Source of the DNA: Prevotella sp. E9-3
GTDB taxonomy: Bacteria; Bacteroidota; Bacteroidia; Bacteroidales; Bacteroidaceae
DNA length: 64,000 nt
Reading direction: 5' to 3'
NCBI RefSeq assembly: GCF_022024015.1
Contig: NZ_CP091786.1
Location: 3,658,001 to 3,722,000 of the forward strand
How positions within the stretch are numbered: position 1 is the first letter of the stretch; every line of letters begins with the position of its first letter. The notes beneath the pieces are model-generated. The model worked only from the letters and a program-made list of their open reading frames with translations, was not told where the DNA came from and ran no database searches. Below, one piece after another: positions 17,284 through 26,162 of the stretch. Made by a program: the position numbers and the translations under genes.

Positions 17284-17354
17284 TGGACGATGGTGTAATG
17301 GTAACACTACAGGTTTTGGTTCTGTCATTCCCGGTTCGAATCCGAGTCGTCCAA
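17284..17354 (+). tRNA. tRNA-Gln (anticodon TTG)
   Basis: The acceptor stem TGGACGA pairs with TCGTCCA, the anticodon stem ACAGG pairs with TCTGT, and the loop TTTTGGT carries anticodon TTG for glutamine. The T arm contains GGTTCGAATCC. The gene is 71 nt, and the CCA end is not encoded. Confidence 0.95.
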
Positions 17355-17364
17355 CACATTCCTA

Positions 17365-17394
17365 AACAGCTATCCGTTGGATGGCTGTTTTTTT
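17365..17394 (+). terminator. Terminator after tRNA-Gln
   Basis: AACAGCTATCC pairs with GGATGGCTGTT (one G-T pair) around GTT, followed by a T-run. Confidence 0.85.
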
Positions 17395-17483
17395 GTCTTC
17401 CTATTTTCTGTTAACATCTACGAAAAAACATTTAATAGTGTTTTTCATTCACCATTGTACTATTGTGCTCCTAACTTTTTTCG

Positions 17484-17491
17484 TAAATTTG
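17484..17491 (+). promoter_or_regulatory. Predicted kduI promoter
   Basis: TAAATTTG fits TAnnTTTG, 23 nt before the kduI ATG, giving a very short leader. Confidence 0.5.
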
Positions 17492-17513
17492 CGGACAGTC
17501 AATACTTATCAAA

Positions 17514-18371
17514 ATGAAAACTAACTACGAAATCCGCTATGCGGCTCATCCTGAAGATGCCCGTAAGTACGATACTACTCGCCTGCGCCGCGACTTTCTG
17601 ATAGAGCAACTGTTTGTGCCCAACGAGGTGCAGATGGTTTATTCCATGTACGACCGCATGGTGGTAGGCGGTGCCATGCCCCAAGGCGAGGAATTGCTGC
17701 TCGAAGCCATCGACCCTTTGAAGGCTCCCTTCTTCACTACTCGTCGCGAGGTGGGTATCTACAATGTTGGCGGTCCTGGCTGTGTGCACGTAGGTGCCGG
17801 TAGCAATGGAGAGCCTGAACAGCTCTTTGAACTCGGTTTCAAGGAAGCGTTATACATAGGCAGAGGCGACCGCAAAGTGCATTTCATTTCCAAGGACCAG
17901 CAAAATCCTGCCAAGTTCTATTTCAACTCTACCCCCGCCCACTGTGCCTATCCCTGCAAAAAGGTAACCAAACAGGATGCCGTGGTAGCCCACATGGGTG
18001 CTTTGGAGACATCTAACGAGCGCAACATCAATAAAATGCTGGTCAATCAGGTGCTCCCTACCTGTCAGTTGCAGATGGGTATGACCGAACTGGCCACTGG
18101 CAGTGTGTGGAACACCATGCCTGCCCATACTCACTCCCGCCGCATGGAGGCTTATTTCTATTTCGACATTCCAGACGACCAGGCCATCTGTCATTTCATG
18201 GGCGAGCCTCAGGAAACCCGTCATATCTGGATGCGTGGCAATCAGGCTGTTCTCTCGCCTGAATGGAGCATCCACTCTGCCGCTGCCACCCACAACTACA
18301 CCTTCATCTGGGGCATGGGAGGAGAGAATCTCGACTATGGAGATCAAGATTTCACAGGCCCCCTAAGATAG
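17514..18371 (+). CDS. kduI: 5-keto-4-deoxyuronate isomerase
   Basis: KduI isomerises 5-dehydro-4-deoxy-D-glucuronate (from unsaturated uronates released by pectin or glycosaminoglycan lyases) to 2,5-diketo-3-deoxygluconate. The 285-residue cupin shows the metal-site pattern TMPAHTHSRRMEAYFYF (about residues 202-218), with the two histidines and the glutamate, and a further His in WSIHSAAATHNY. The C-terminus is odd: the last four codons (GPLR) and the stop are read from the first bases of a family B repeat, so the original end of the gene seems to have been replaced. kduD, the next step of the pathway, follows 237 nt downstream, separated only by repeats. Confidence 0.96.
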   Translation: MKTNYEIRYAAHPEDARKYDTTRLRRDFLIEQLFVPNEVQMVYSMYDRMVVGGAMPQGEELLLEAIDPLKAPFFTTRREVGIYNVGGPGCVHVGAGSNGEPEQLFELGFKEALYIGRGDRKVHFISKDQQNPAKFYFNSTPAHCAYPCKKVTKQDAVVAHMGALETSNERNINKMLVNQVLPTCQLQMGMTELATGSVWNTMPAHTHSRRMEAYFYFDIPDDQAICHFMGEPQETRHIWMRGNQAVLSPEWSIHSAAATHNYTFIWGMGGENLDYGDQDFTGPLR

Positions 18372-18505
18372 GGGGGTGGGGGTCTGAACAGACGAATCTT
18401 CACGAGCCCCCTAAGTTCTTAGCTGCGCAAAGCGGCTGAGCCGAGCGAGGGGGATGGGGGGCTGAACAGACGAACGAACAGGTTGTGGGTCTGAACGAAC
18501 AGACG
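18357..18505 (+). repeat. Family B repeats, direct orientation (two copies and a fragment)
   Basis: Copy one (18358-18394) reads GGCCCCCTAAGATAGGGGGG and on to GGTCTGAACAGACG. Copy two (18405-18472) has the same ends but carries an internal cassette (TTCTTAGCTGCGCAAAGCGG and CTGAGCCGAGCG). A fragment follows at 18485-18505. The first copy contains the kduI stop codon. Confidence 0.9.
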
Positions 18506-18563
18506 AATAATAAATATAACAAACAAACATTTTATTAACAATTAATCGGGGCGATGAGCGCAT

Positions 18564-18597
18564 GTTCAGACCCCCATCCCTCTAACTTAGGGGGCTT
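18564..18597 (+). repeat. Family B repeat, inverted, before kduD
   Basis: GTTCAGACCCCCATCCC continuing to CTTAGGGGGCTT is complementary to the direct copies upstream. It ends 11 nt before the kduD ATG. Confidence 0.9.
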
Positions 18598-18608
18598 ATA
18601 GAACAATT

Positions 18609-19412
18609 ATGACAAACATGTTTTCACTTGAGGGAAAGAATGCCTGGATCACAGGTGCTTCCTATGGCATTGGTTTCAACATCGCTAAGGCTTTCGTGGC
18701 TGCCGGTGCAAAGAACATCATCTTCAACGACATTAACGAGGCTGCCCTGGAGCGCGGCCTGGCCAACTACAAAGAGGCTGGTATTGAGAATGTAAAGGGC
18801 TACGTATGCGACGTGACCGACGAGAATGCTGTGAAGGCTCTCGTTGAGAAGATTCACGCTGAGGTAGGTCAGATTGATATCCTGGTGAACAATGCCGGTA
18901 TCATCAAGCGCATCCCCATGCACGAGATGAAGCGCGCCGAGTTCCAGCAGGTTATCGATATCGACCTTGTTGGTCCGTTCATCTGCTCTTCTGCCGTTAT
19001 TCCTGAAATGATGGAGCGCCGCGAGGGTAAGATCATCAACATCTGCTCAATGATGTCTGAGCTGGGTCGTGAGACCGTTTCTGCCTATGCAGCAGCCAAG
19101 GGTGGTCTGAAGATGCTCACCCGCAACATCTGCTCTGAGTATGGTGAGTACAACATCCAGTGCAACGGCATTGGCCCGGGCTATATCGCTACTCCTCAGA
19201 CCGCTCCTCTGCGCGAGCGTCAGCCCGACGGAAGCCGTCATCCGTTCGACAGCTTCATCTGTGCCAAGACACCTGCCGGCCGTTGGCTCGATCCTTCTGA
19301 ACTGGGTGGTCCTGCTGTATTCCTGGCTTCTCACGCTTCAGATGCCGTAAACGGTCACATACTCTATGTAGATGGCGGTATCCTGGCTTACATTGGCAAG
19401 CAGCCTAAGTAA
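18609..19412 (+). CDS. kduD: 2-dehydro-3-deoxy-D-gluconate 5-dehydrogenase (SDR)
   Basis: This is a classical short-chain dehydrogenase, expected to reduce 2,5-diketo-3-deoxygluconate to 2-keto-3-deoxygluconate after KduI. The 267-residue protein has the cofactor motif TGASYGIG (residues 15-22), NNAG (94-97), Ser147, and the catalytic Tyr160/Lys164 in SAYAAAKGG. The assignment as KduD rather than another SDR rests mainly on the adjacent kduI. Another gluconate dehydrogenase of this family would look similar. The start ATG follows an inverted family B repeat by 11 nt, and no separate promoter was seen, so it is probably co-transcribed with kduI. Confidence 0.9.
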   Translation: MTNMFSLEGKNAWITGASYGIGFNIAKAFVAAGAKNIIFNDINEAALERGLANYKEAGIENVKGYVCDVTDENAVKALVEKIHAEVGQIDILVNNAGIIKRIPMHEMKRAEFQQVIDIDLVGPFICSSAVIPEMMERREGKIINICSMMSELGRETVSAYAAAKGGLKMLTRNICSEYGEYNIQCNGIGPGYIATPQTAPLRERQPDGSRHPFDSFICAKTPAGRWLDPSELGGPAVFLASHASDAVNGHILYVDGGILAYIGKQPK

Positions 19413-19427
19413 GATTGTGCTATTATT

Positions 19428-19470
19428 GAGGAGTGTAGGAGTTAAACTCTCCTAAGCTCCTCCTTTTTTT
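19428..19470 (+). terminator. Terminator after kduD
   Basis: GAGGAGTGTAGGAG pairs with CTCCTAAGCTCCTC across a short loop, followed by seven T residues. Confidence 0.85.
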
Positions 19471-19491
19471 ATAAACAAACAACCAATAACT

Positions 19492-21561
19492 ATGCTCAAG
19501 AAAACTCTTTTTGCAAGTTTACTATGCTGTTTTTCGCTTTCTTCCATGGCGCAGAAGCCTATGAACGCTCCGAAAGGCGGCAAAGCCATCAGCGACCAGC
19601 TGATAGGCATTTTCTTTGAAGATATCTCATCGAGTGCCGACGGCGGCCTGTTTGCCGAACTGCTACAGAACGGCTCGTTCGAGTTCAATGCCAACGAGCA
19701 CGACGGCTGGGGCCCTTCCACAGCGTGGAAGATTGCACGCCCAGGCCATTCACTCGGCTTCGTCCGCCCCACCACAACGGGCATACCGGCATTCCAAAGC
19801 TATACCCATCCTTATATCTCCAACACCGAAATGCTGCTGCATGTGGAGCGCGTCAAGGAGTATTACGACTACAAAGGCTGGAAAGGATTCGGTCTGCAGA
19901 ACGACGGTTTCGGCGGCATCGTACTGAAGGCTGGTGCCAAGTACGATTTCTCCATGCGCATGATTAATATCGGCGAAGCCAAACAGGTGCGTGTAGCACT
20001 GGTAGAGCCGCAGGGATGGGGCAAAGACCCTAAACTGCTGGCCGACACCATCTTCGACCTCGCTGCCAAGAAGATGCCCGAAGGCAGAGAAAACAGACTG
20101 CGTTTCCATTCCTCATGGACTGAATACAAGGCTACCCTCACTCCCAGTGAGGACTGCACGAAAGCAGCCCTTCAGATTCTGATGCTCAACGAGGGTGATG
20201 TGCGCCTCGACGACGTGTCACTCATGCCGCAGGACACCTATAAGGGTCACGGTTTGCGCAAGGACCTCGTTCAAGCCTTGGCCGACCTTCATCCAAAGTT
20301 CATGCGCTTCCCCGGCGGATGCGTGGTACATGGCGGCGGTGACGGTTTTTGGAACACCTATCGCTGGAAACAGACCATCGGTCCGCGCCACCAGCGCCAG
20401 CAGATGAAGAACACGTGGGGCTACCATCAGTCCATGGGTCTCGGCTACTATGAGTATTTCCTGTTGTGCGAAGACCTGCAGATGGAGCCGCTGCCCATCC
20501 TTCCCTGTGGTGTGAGCTGTCAGGGTGCCGGTGGCGGTTGGGGCATGCGCCATCAGGCACAGGACGTGGTTCCCATGAACCAGATGGACGAATGGGTACA
20601 GGATGCCCTCGACCTTATTGAGTGGGCCAATGGCGATCCCGCCACATCGGCATGGGCGAAGAAGCGTGCCGAGGCTGGTCATCCCGCTCCCTTCAACCTG
20701 AAATACTTAGGTATTGGCAATGAGGAGCGCATCTCGCCCGAGTTTGCTGAGCGATTCAAGTATATGTATGAGAAGGTGACGGCCGCCCACCCCGAGATTA
20801 TCATCGTGGGTACTGCCGGTCCTGGCTCTCATCCCGGCAACGGCGATTTTGAAAACGGTTGGAAACTGGCTGAGGAAATTGGCATGCCCATCATCGACGA
20901 GCATTACTACGAGAAACATGACTATTTCCTCAATTCCCGCCAGTACGACAAGTATCCACGCGACCGCAAGACGAAGGTCTATCTGGGTGAGTATGCCGCC
21001 AAGGACAAGAAACTCATCGATGCCCTGGCCGAGGCTCTCTACCTGCTCCATGTAGAGCGCAATGGCGATGTGGTGTGCATGACCAGCTATGCGCCCCTCT
21101 TTGCCAAGAAGGATGCCACCAACTGGAACCCCGACCTCATCTATTTTGACAATGAGCGTCTCTATCTCACCTGCAGTTACTATGTTCAGCAGATGTTCGG
21201 ACAGTCGTCGGGACAGTATTACTATGGCGACTGCGTCCGTTTCGAGGGCGACGAGCCCGACGTCTGCCAGCCTGTTGACAAGAGCCGCTACGGCCAGTCG
21301 GTGGTACTGAACGTGAAGACGCGCCGCCTTTATGTGAAACTCTGCAATGCCGGCGACCAGCCTGTCGAGGCCCGACTGAACCTCAGTCGCTTCCCCTTGA
21401 AGAAGACCGCCACGAAGACCGTACTCACGGGTGCTCCCGATGCCGAGAACAACTACGAGGCACAGCCCGTTGTTCCGCAGACCACTACCGTGAAGGCACA
21501 GAAGAAGGCGACCCTCACCGTAGCCCCCTATTCGTTCGTGATGCTGGAATATCAGTTGTAA
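19492..21561 (+). CDS. Alpha-L-arabinofuranosidase, GH51
   Basis: This enzyme removes terminal alpha-L-arabinofuranose from arabinan, arabinoxylan or pectin side chains. The 689-residue protein has a signal peptide (ending SMAQ), so it acts in the periplasm or outside. A carbohydrate-binding-like beta domain is followed by the (beta/alpha)8 core with FMRFPGGCVVHGG, the acid/base Glu411 in GIGNEER and the nucleophile Glu500 in VYLGEYAA, and a C-terminal beta domain ending FVMLEYQL. It lacks the short C-terminal sorting tag found in some neighbours. It lies between two strong terminators. The context (kduI, kduD, rhamnosidase) suggests use of pectin. Confidence 0.95.
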   Translation: MLKKTLFASLLCCFSLSSMAQKPMNAPKGGKAISDQLIGIFFEDISSSADGGLFAELLQNGSFEFNANEHDGWGPSTAWKIARPGHSLGFVRPTTTGIPAFQSYTHPYISNTEMLLHVERVKEYYDYKGWKGFGLQNDGFGGIVLKAGAKYDFSMRMINIGEAKQVRVALVEPQGWGKDPKLLADTIFDLAAKKMPEGRENRLRFHSSWTEYKATLTPSEDCTKAALQILMLNEGDVRLDDVSLMPQDTYKGHGLRKDLVQALADLHPKFMRFPGGCVVHGGGDGFWNTYRWKQTIGPRHQRQQMKNTWGYHQSMGLGYYEYFLLCEDLQMEPLPILPCGVSCQGAGGGWGMRHQAQDVVPMNQMDEWVQDALDLIEWANGDPATSAWAKKRAEAGHPAPFNLKYLGIGNEERISPEFAERFKYMYEKVTAAHPEIIIVGTAGPGSHPGNGDFENGWKLAEEIGMPIIDEHYYEKHDYFLNSRQYDKYPRDRKTKVYLGEYAAKDKKLIDALAEALYLLHVERNGDVVCMTSYAPLFAKKDATNWNPDLIYFDNERLYLTCSYYVQQMFGQSSGQYYYGDCVRFEGDEPDVCQPVDKSRYGQSVVLNVKTRRLYVKLCNAGDQPVEARLNLSRFPLKKTATKTVLTGAPDAENNYEAQPVVPQTTTVKAQKKATLTVAPYSFVMLEYQL

Positions 21562-21606
21562 GGACAAAATCGACAATTTGCCTTGACGGCAAACCTTGAT
21601 AAAACG

Positions 21607-21641
21607 AAGAGTCGGACTATCATTGAAATAGTCCGACTCTT
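21607..21641 (+). terminator. Terminator after the arabinofuranosidase
   Basis: A 14-bp perfect stem, AAGAGTCGGACTAT with ATAGTCCGACTCTT, around CATTGAA. It is symmetrical enough to serve both strands. Confidence 0.85.
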
Positions 21642-21785
21642 TGTGTCTTTCGATAGTTTTAGTAAATTAGTTTTTCACTATTTGTTTTTTTCTTGTTGCA
21701 AAGGTACAAAAAAAGTAAATAACGGCCAAGCTTTTCTTAAAAAAACTTTTCAATGCCGAAAAAATTTAACATTTTACCCTCTTTA

Positions 21786-23108
21786 TCACTTCATCTTTGA
21801 AATGACCAGACCTTTATAATTGCTGTTCACTTTCTGTCCTTTTAAATTATACAATTCCGACATTTCACCATGAGCAGAATGCTTTATCGTAGTCACCTTC
21901 AGGGTGGTCTGTTCTCTGGCATCTTGTGGTTGTTTCAGGGGAATAAAATCAAGATTTTCGTCAACGATTGACAAGTAGGCTTTGCCGGCAGGAACCTTCT
22001 CGCCTCTCTTCAGTCGGTAGAAGCCAAGTCCCTGACTTTTATCGGCAAGCACATAGAGCGTGCCATCAGCCTCTACCTCTTTGTCGCCACATCCTTTCAG
22101 TAGGTTGTTGCTATAAAAGGAAGGTTCCGTCTGGCTGAGAAAATGAAATTCATCACTTTCGGTCACATCAGTACAGAAGTCGAAATTGCCGCTGGCCTCA
22201 CTCCTCAGCAGTACCCCGGCACCATGCGGAATGAAATCTACCTGTCGGGGGCTTAGCTCGTCACGCCATGTCCACACCAGAAAATAGGCTTTGATGTCCT
22301 GTCGTCCCTGCAGGTCAACGGCTTTCGTAGCACTGAACGTACGTGTGAGGGTGGGCCCCACTTCAACGGCATCCATTTTGAAATGGGCTGTATAGGCCAC
22401 CCCTTCTTCAGCCGTAAACGTTAAGTTGGGGTTGGTAGTCACGGTCTTTCCCGCATCATCAGTCCACTTCACAAACGAGCATCCTTGACGAGGTTTCCCT
22501 ACCGCTGTCACCTCGTCACCCTCGAAGATGACTTCGGGATGCTCAATACTGCCCATTGCCCCGCTTCCGTCGGGTTGCTGACAGTCGGCATAGCGAATGA
22601 GTCCTGTGAGCATCTTTTTATCACTTTTCTGTACAAACACGGCATAGAAACGGGCATCGGGCTCATCCGGCCAAGGTTCTTTCTGCCGGGCCACATTACG
22701 TGTTCTTTCCAGTTCTGTATCCGATGCGTCAATGGCCACCGCAGTCTCAGTTGTACGATCAATGGTAATGAACACCTTGGCCGGATTGTCCCTACTCACG
22801 AAGTCGCTGTTCTGATAGTTTCCGTCTTCACGCAGTATATTGGTAAAGCCAATGAATGTCCACCCCTCTTCAGGAATGGCGTGAAGCGTGACAGGATATC
22901 CGCCGCTGTTTTCGGTAAGGGTGCATTGTAACTCTGTCGTTACACCGGTTTCCGATTCTTTCTTCGGATTGGGGTCGTCACAGGTCATATAGACGGTACC
23001 GGCTCCGGTGGTGGCTGTTTCCAGTGTGGCCCACACGTTTTTGAAAGGTGTGGCACTGGCCATGATGCTGAAAGCCACACAAACAATTACTGCAAATATC
23101 TTTTTCAT
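21786..23108 (-). CDS. Secreted protein with InlB-B-repeat-like segments
   Basis: A 440-residue secreted protein of unknown function. A signal peptide (MKKIFAVIVCVAFSIMASA) is followed by segments resembling divergent InlB B-repeats (for example VTLHAIPEEGWTFIGF and VTAVGKPRQGCSFVKW, about residues 73-90 and 195-215). A beta-rich C-terminal region ends LYNLKGQKVNSNYKGLVISK, which resembles the short type IX-like tag of its neighbours. Its start overlaps the stop of the GH78 gene by 4 nt (ATGA), so the two are translationally coupled. It may serve as an accessory surface protein of the rhamnosidase, but this is inference. Confidence 0.75.
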   Translation of the reverse strand: MKKIFAVIVCVAFSIMASATPFKNVWATLETATTGAGTVYMTCDDPNPKKESETGVTTELQCTLTENSGGYPVTLHAIPEEGWTFIGFTNILREDGNYQNSDFVSRDNPAKVFITIDRTTETAVAIDASDTELERTRNVARQKEPWPDEPDARFYAVFVQKSDKKMLTGLIRYADCQQPDGSGAMGSIEHPEVIFEGDEVTAVGKPRQGCSFVKWTDDAGKTVTTNPNLTFTAEEGVAYTAHFKMDAVEVGPTLTRTFSATKAVDLQGRQDIKAYFLVWTWRDELSPRQVDFIPHGAGVLLRSEASGNFDFCTDVTESDEFHFLSQTEPSFYSNNLLKGCGDKEVEADGTLYVLADKSQGLGFYRLKRGEKVPAGKAYLSIVDENLDFIPLKQPQDAREQTTLKVTTIKHSAHGEMSELYNLKGQKVNSNYKGLVISKMK

Positions 23109-25915
23109 TTTCTGATTTCCTTTCTTCCGTTATTAATCACTATCCCTTTGAATTGAGAGTCCACCTGTTGTCCGACAATGTTGTACAGGCGTGTATTCAG
23201 TCTGTACGTTTGTTTCTGTTCGTGAATACTTGTATCGAAAGGCAAGTTCACCTCATGATGCCCCGACTGCAGCAGCATGTTCTCGGTCATTCCGTCATGT
23301 CTGCCTACGAGTGTAGCCGTAGCGCCAACGGGCACGTCGATACGATAGCTGATGCTTGCGGCCTCCTTTTCTTTTGTCCATTCTATTACGACGGGGCCAA
23401 AGGGGGTAGGCTTTGACATTTTCACATGAGTGATTCCGTCGGGGCATTGCGGGTCAATAAAGAAATGCTTATAGCCCGGTTGTGTCTCATCGGGAATCAG
23501 TCCTGCCAGTGCCTGATAGAACCAAGTGCCTATGCCGTTGTAGCAGTTGTGCAGATGCGAGCGCGACCCTCCCCACTCTTCCCAGGTGGCAGTGGCGTTA
23601 TTGTCTATCATGTAGAGATAGCCTGGATAGTCTCGTTTTTTCAGCAGGGTCATCATCATGTCGGCCTGTCGCTGTTGTGTAGCCCATTCGGTGAACACCG
23701 GCACGCCCACAAGTCCTACGGCTATATGGCTCTTGTATTTCTCTTTTTGCAACGCCAGCAGTCTGGCCACGACAGCCTCACGTTCATTCTCCGGAACGAC
23801 ACCCGTCAGCAGGGCATACGACATATCCAGTGGAGTTGCGGCTCCTACGGTGTGTGCTTGCCGGTTGTAGTATTTGTCACGGATGGCACGGTTAATGGCG
23901 TTTGCCTTCTCTTCATACGCCTGTCGGTCATCCTCCTTACCCAATACGCTGGCCATTTTCATCATGGTCTGACAGGCATCGCTCACCACACAGTTGTTCA
24001 CCAGTCCTTTGGTAGTCTCGCTGTCGGCATCCACCCCGTTTGGAGCCAGCCAGTCGCCCAGCCACCAGATACGCTGTTGGGTGTCGGGCCAGGGAGTGAG
24101 CAGATGATCCTTCGACCATGACTCCACATAATCCATCCATTTCCTGGCCTGGTCATAATAGCGTTCCAGCAGGCGTTTGTCGCCATAGTTCAGAAAGGTG
24201 CGCCATGGTGCCTTGACAAAGAACTCGCACCAGAACGGACCACCGCCGCCTCCACCGGCCGGAGCCACATAGGGCAGACTGCCGTTATCGTCCATCACGT
24301 CGCTCCATGCCTGCATCCAGTTATAGTACGTGTCGGCGGTGTTATACATGGTCTGCAGCGTCATGATCGAGGCATTGCCGTCACCGCCATAGCCCTGTCG
24401 CTCCAGATGCGGACAGTCCACCATATAGCCGCTGAAGGTGAGATTCTCTACCGTACGGTGTATCATGTCGTGTATCTGGTTGATGTCTTCGTCATTGCAG
24501 GAGAAAGTCGATGTCTCCTCTTCTGTACCGGTGATGGAAAATCCTGCTACTTCAGGTTTTTGCGTAACGGGCGCCCTCAGCGAAACGCCTCTTGCCAGAG
24601 CTTCCTCGCCCAAAGCCTCTTCAAAGGGAGTGATACGGGCATAGCGTATAACATGATGGTGAAACTTATTTAGGAATACATCATGTTCGGGAATGCCGCT
24701 ACTGCTATATTCATCCTTTTCGCCCTGCGACTGAAAACCTTCGCCTGGCATAATGTGGTCGGTATATTCCACCCTGAAGCCATCACCCATTTTCATGTTT
24801 GGAAACGATACCTTCAACCACCCTGTAAACACCTTTCCCATATCTACCATCCACGAGCCGTCGCTCTGCAGTGTCACGCTCACCGGCTGGACGGTTTCTC
24901 CAATCCTGTTGCCACCAAACATCTGAGGCGTAGCCGCAATACCCATGATCTCGGCCACACAGGGACGGTGCCAGTCGCGCTCATCCAGTTCGGCCGTTGT
25001 CAGGGTGTGTGGATTTTTCGCTCCGTCTATCAGTTCGCCTCCAAAACCCAGTCCGTCCCAGCGACCTGTATCATAATAGCCACTGGCCGATACCTGCCAG
25101 TCAGCGCCGGTACTGGCTATCGTCCTCCAGCCGTCGCTACCCAACTGATCTATCTCGGCTTTCACCACCGGACCGTCATACTGGGTTTTGAACACCGTGT
25201 GCTTATACCATCCTTTTCCCAGCCAGATAACAATATCGTTGCTTCCCGAGTGAATATAGGGTGTCACATCATAGGTTACAATCAGCGAGCGTTTGTCCAA
25301 TTGCGATACGGCAGGTTGCAGCACATGGTCGGTGGCTTTCTGTCCGTTGACATACAACTCATGATAGCCTAGCGAGTTGACGTGTACAAACACCATCCCC
25401 TCGGTGTCTATCTGCAACATCTTTCTCACCAGCGGCGCTTTCGCCTCATATTCTTCTTTGGCACCGATATAACTGCCAGCAAGTTCATTGTTCAGGATGC
25501 CAATACTGAACCGCTCCACACTACTCCAGTCGGATGCCTCGCCCTGGGCATCCCAAACGCGCACCCGCCAGTAGCAAAGGTCGCGTGAGACCAGACTCTT
25601 TCCTTCGTAATCTACCATCACACTTTGATCAGACTCTACCCTGCCCGATGCCCACAGGTCTGGACTCCCGTTTGTCAGGCTCTCAACCGATGTGGCCACC
25701 TGAACCTCGTAGGCTGTCTGATGGTTGCCGTTTTCAGTACTGCTCAGTTTCCAGGAAAAATGCGGATGGGTGTTGTCGATGCCCAGCGGACTGTGAAGGT
25801 TCTCGCACCTCAAGTCATAGATACTCGTCTGAGCCATCCCGCCAACTGCAAAAAGGCTAAAGACAAATAAAAAAAAGACTCTCCCATACAAAAAGGTTAA
25901 GTTACTGCTATTCAT
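23105..25915 (-). CDS. Alpha-L-rhamnosidase, GH78
   Basis: This enzyme hydrolyses terminal alpha-L-rhamnose, for example from rhamnogalacturonan or plant glycosides. The 936-residue protein has a signal peptide (ending GGMAQ), N-terminal beta domains (fibronectin-like DLRCENLHSPLGIDNTHPHFSW is the usual GH78 start), an (alpha/alpha)6 core and a C-terminal beta domain. Active-site landmarks are DCPHLERQGYGGDG, which takes the place of the usual CPQRDERLGWTGD and carries the presumed acid, and WEEWGGSRSHLHN with the presumed base Glu. The end (YNIVGQQVDSQFKGIVINN) looks like a type IX secretion tag. It is first in a two-gene operon with the InlB-repeat protein. Confidence 0.92.
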   Translation of the reverse strand: MNSSNLTFLYGRVFFLFVFSLFAVGGMAQTSIYDLRCENLHSPLGIDNTHPHFSWKLSSTENGNHQTAYEVQVATSVESLTNGSPDLWASGRVESDQSVMVDYEGKSLVSRDLCYWRVRVWDAQGEASDWSSVERFSIGILNNELAGSYIGAKEEYEAKAPLVRKMLQIDTEGMVFVHVNSLGYHELYVNGQKATDHVLQPAVSQLDKRSLIVTYDVTPYIHSGSNDIVIWLGKGWYKHTVFKTQYDGPVVKAEIDQLGSDGWRTIASTGADWQVSASGYYDTGRWDGLGFGGELIDGAKNPHTLTTAELDERDWHRPCVAEIMGIAATPQMFGGNRIGETVQPVSVTLQSDGSWMVDMGKVFTGWLKVSFPNMKMGDGFRVEYTDHIMPGEGFQSQGEKDEYSSSGIPEHDVFLNKFHHHVIRYARITPFEEALGEEALARGVSLRAPVTQKPEVAGFSITGTEEETSTFSCNDEDINQIHDMIHRTVENLTFSGYMVDCPHLERQGYGGDGNASIMTLQTMYNTADTYYNWMQAWSDVMDDNGSLPYVAPAGGGGGGPFWCEFFVKAPWRTFLNYGDKRLLERYYDQARKWMDYVESWSKDHLLTPWPDTQQRIWWLGDWLAPNGVDADSETTKGLVNNCVVSDACQTMMKMASVLGKEDDRQAYEEKANAINRAIRDKYYNRQAHTVGAATPLDMSYALLTGVVPENEREAVVARLLALQKEKYKSHIAVGLVGVPVFTEWATQQRQADMMMTLLKKRDYPGYLYMIDNNATATWEEWGGSRSHLHNCYNGIGTWFYQALAGLIPDETQPGYKHFFIDPQCPDGITHVKMSKPTPFGPVVIEWTKEKEAASISYRIDVPVGATATLVGRHDGMTENMLLQSGHHEVNLPFDTSIHEQKQTYRLNTRLYNIVGQQVDSQFKGIVINNGRKEIRK

Positions 25916-25988
25916 TATTCTCTCAAATAAGTTAGTTATTGGTACATTCGTTAGTTATTGAATCATTCGTCATGACGAAAACTTGCTG

Positions 25989-25996
25989 CAAAAATA
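25989..25996 (-). promoter_or_regulatory. Predicted promoter of the GH78 operon
   Basis: On the minus strand TATTTTTG fits TAnnTTTG, 73 nt before the GH78 start. No good -33 element is seen at the normal spacing. Confidence 0.45.
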
Positions 25997-26066
25997 GAAA
26001 ATAAACGAATCGGAGTATATCAAAAACGAACATAACTGTATCAATATCAAGTTTTTGAGAACGAAA

Positions 26067-26098
26067 TTTGTATGATTCAAGATTATTGCATATATTTG
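26067..26098 (+). promoter_or_regulatory. ndk promoter
   Basis: TTTG at 26067-26070 and TATATTTG at 26091-26098 are 20 nt apart, 64 nt before the ndk start. Confidence 0.7.
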
Positions 26099-26162
26099 CA
26101 ACCGAAGAGAAACAGAAATCTAAGCATTCAATCAAAATTACCTAAAAACAATTTATTGATAC

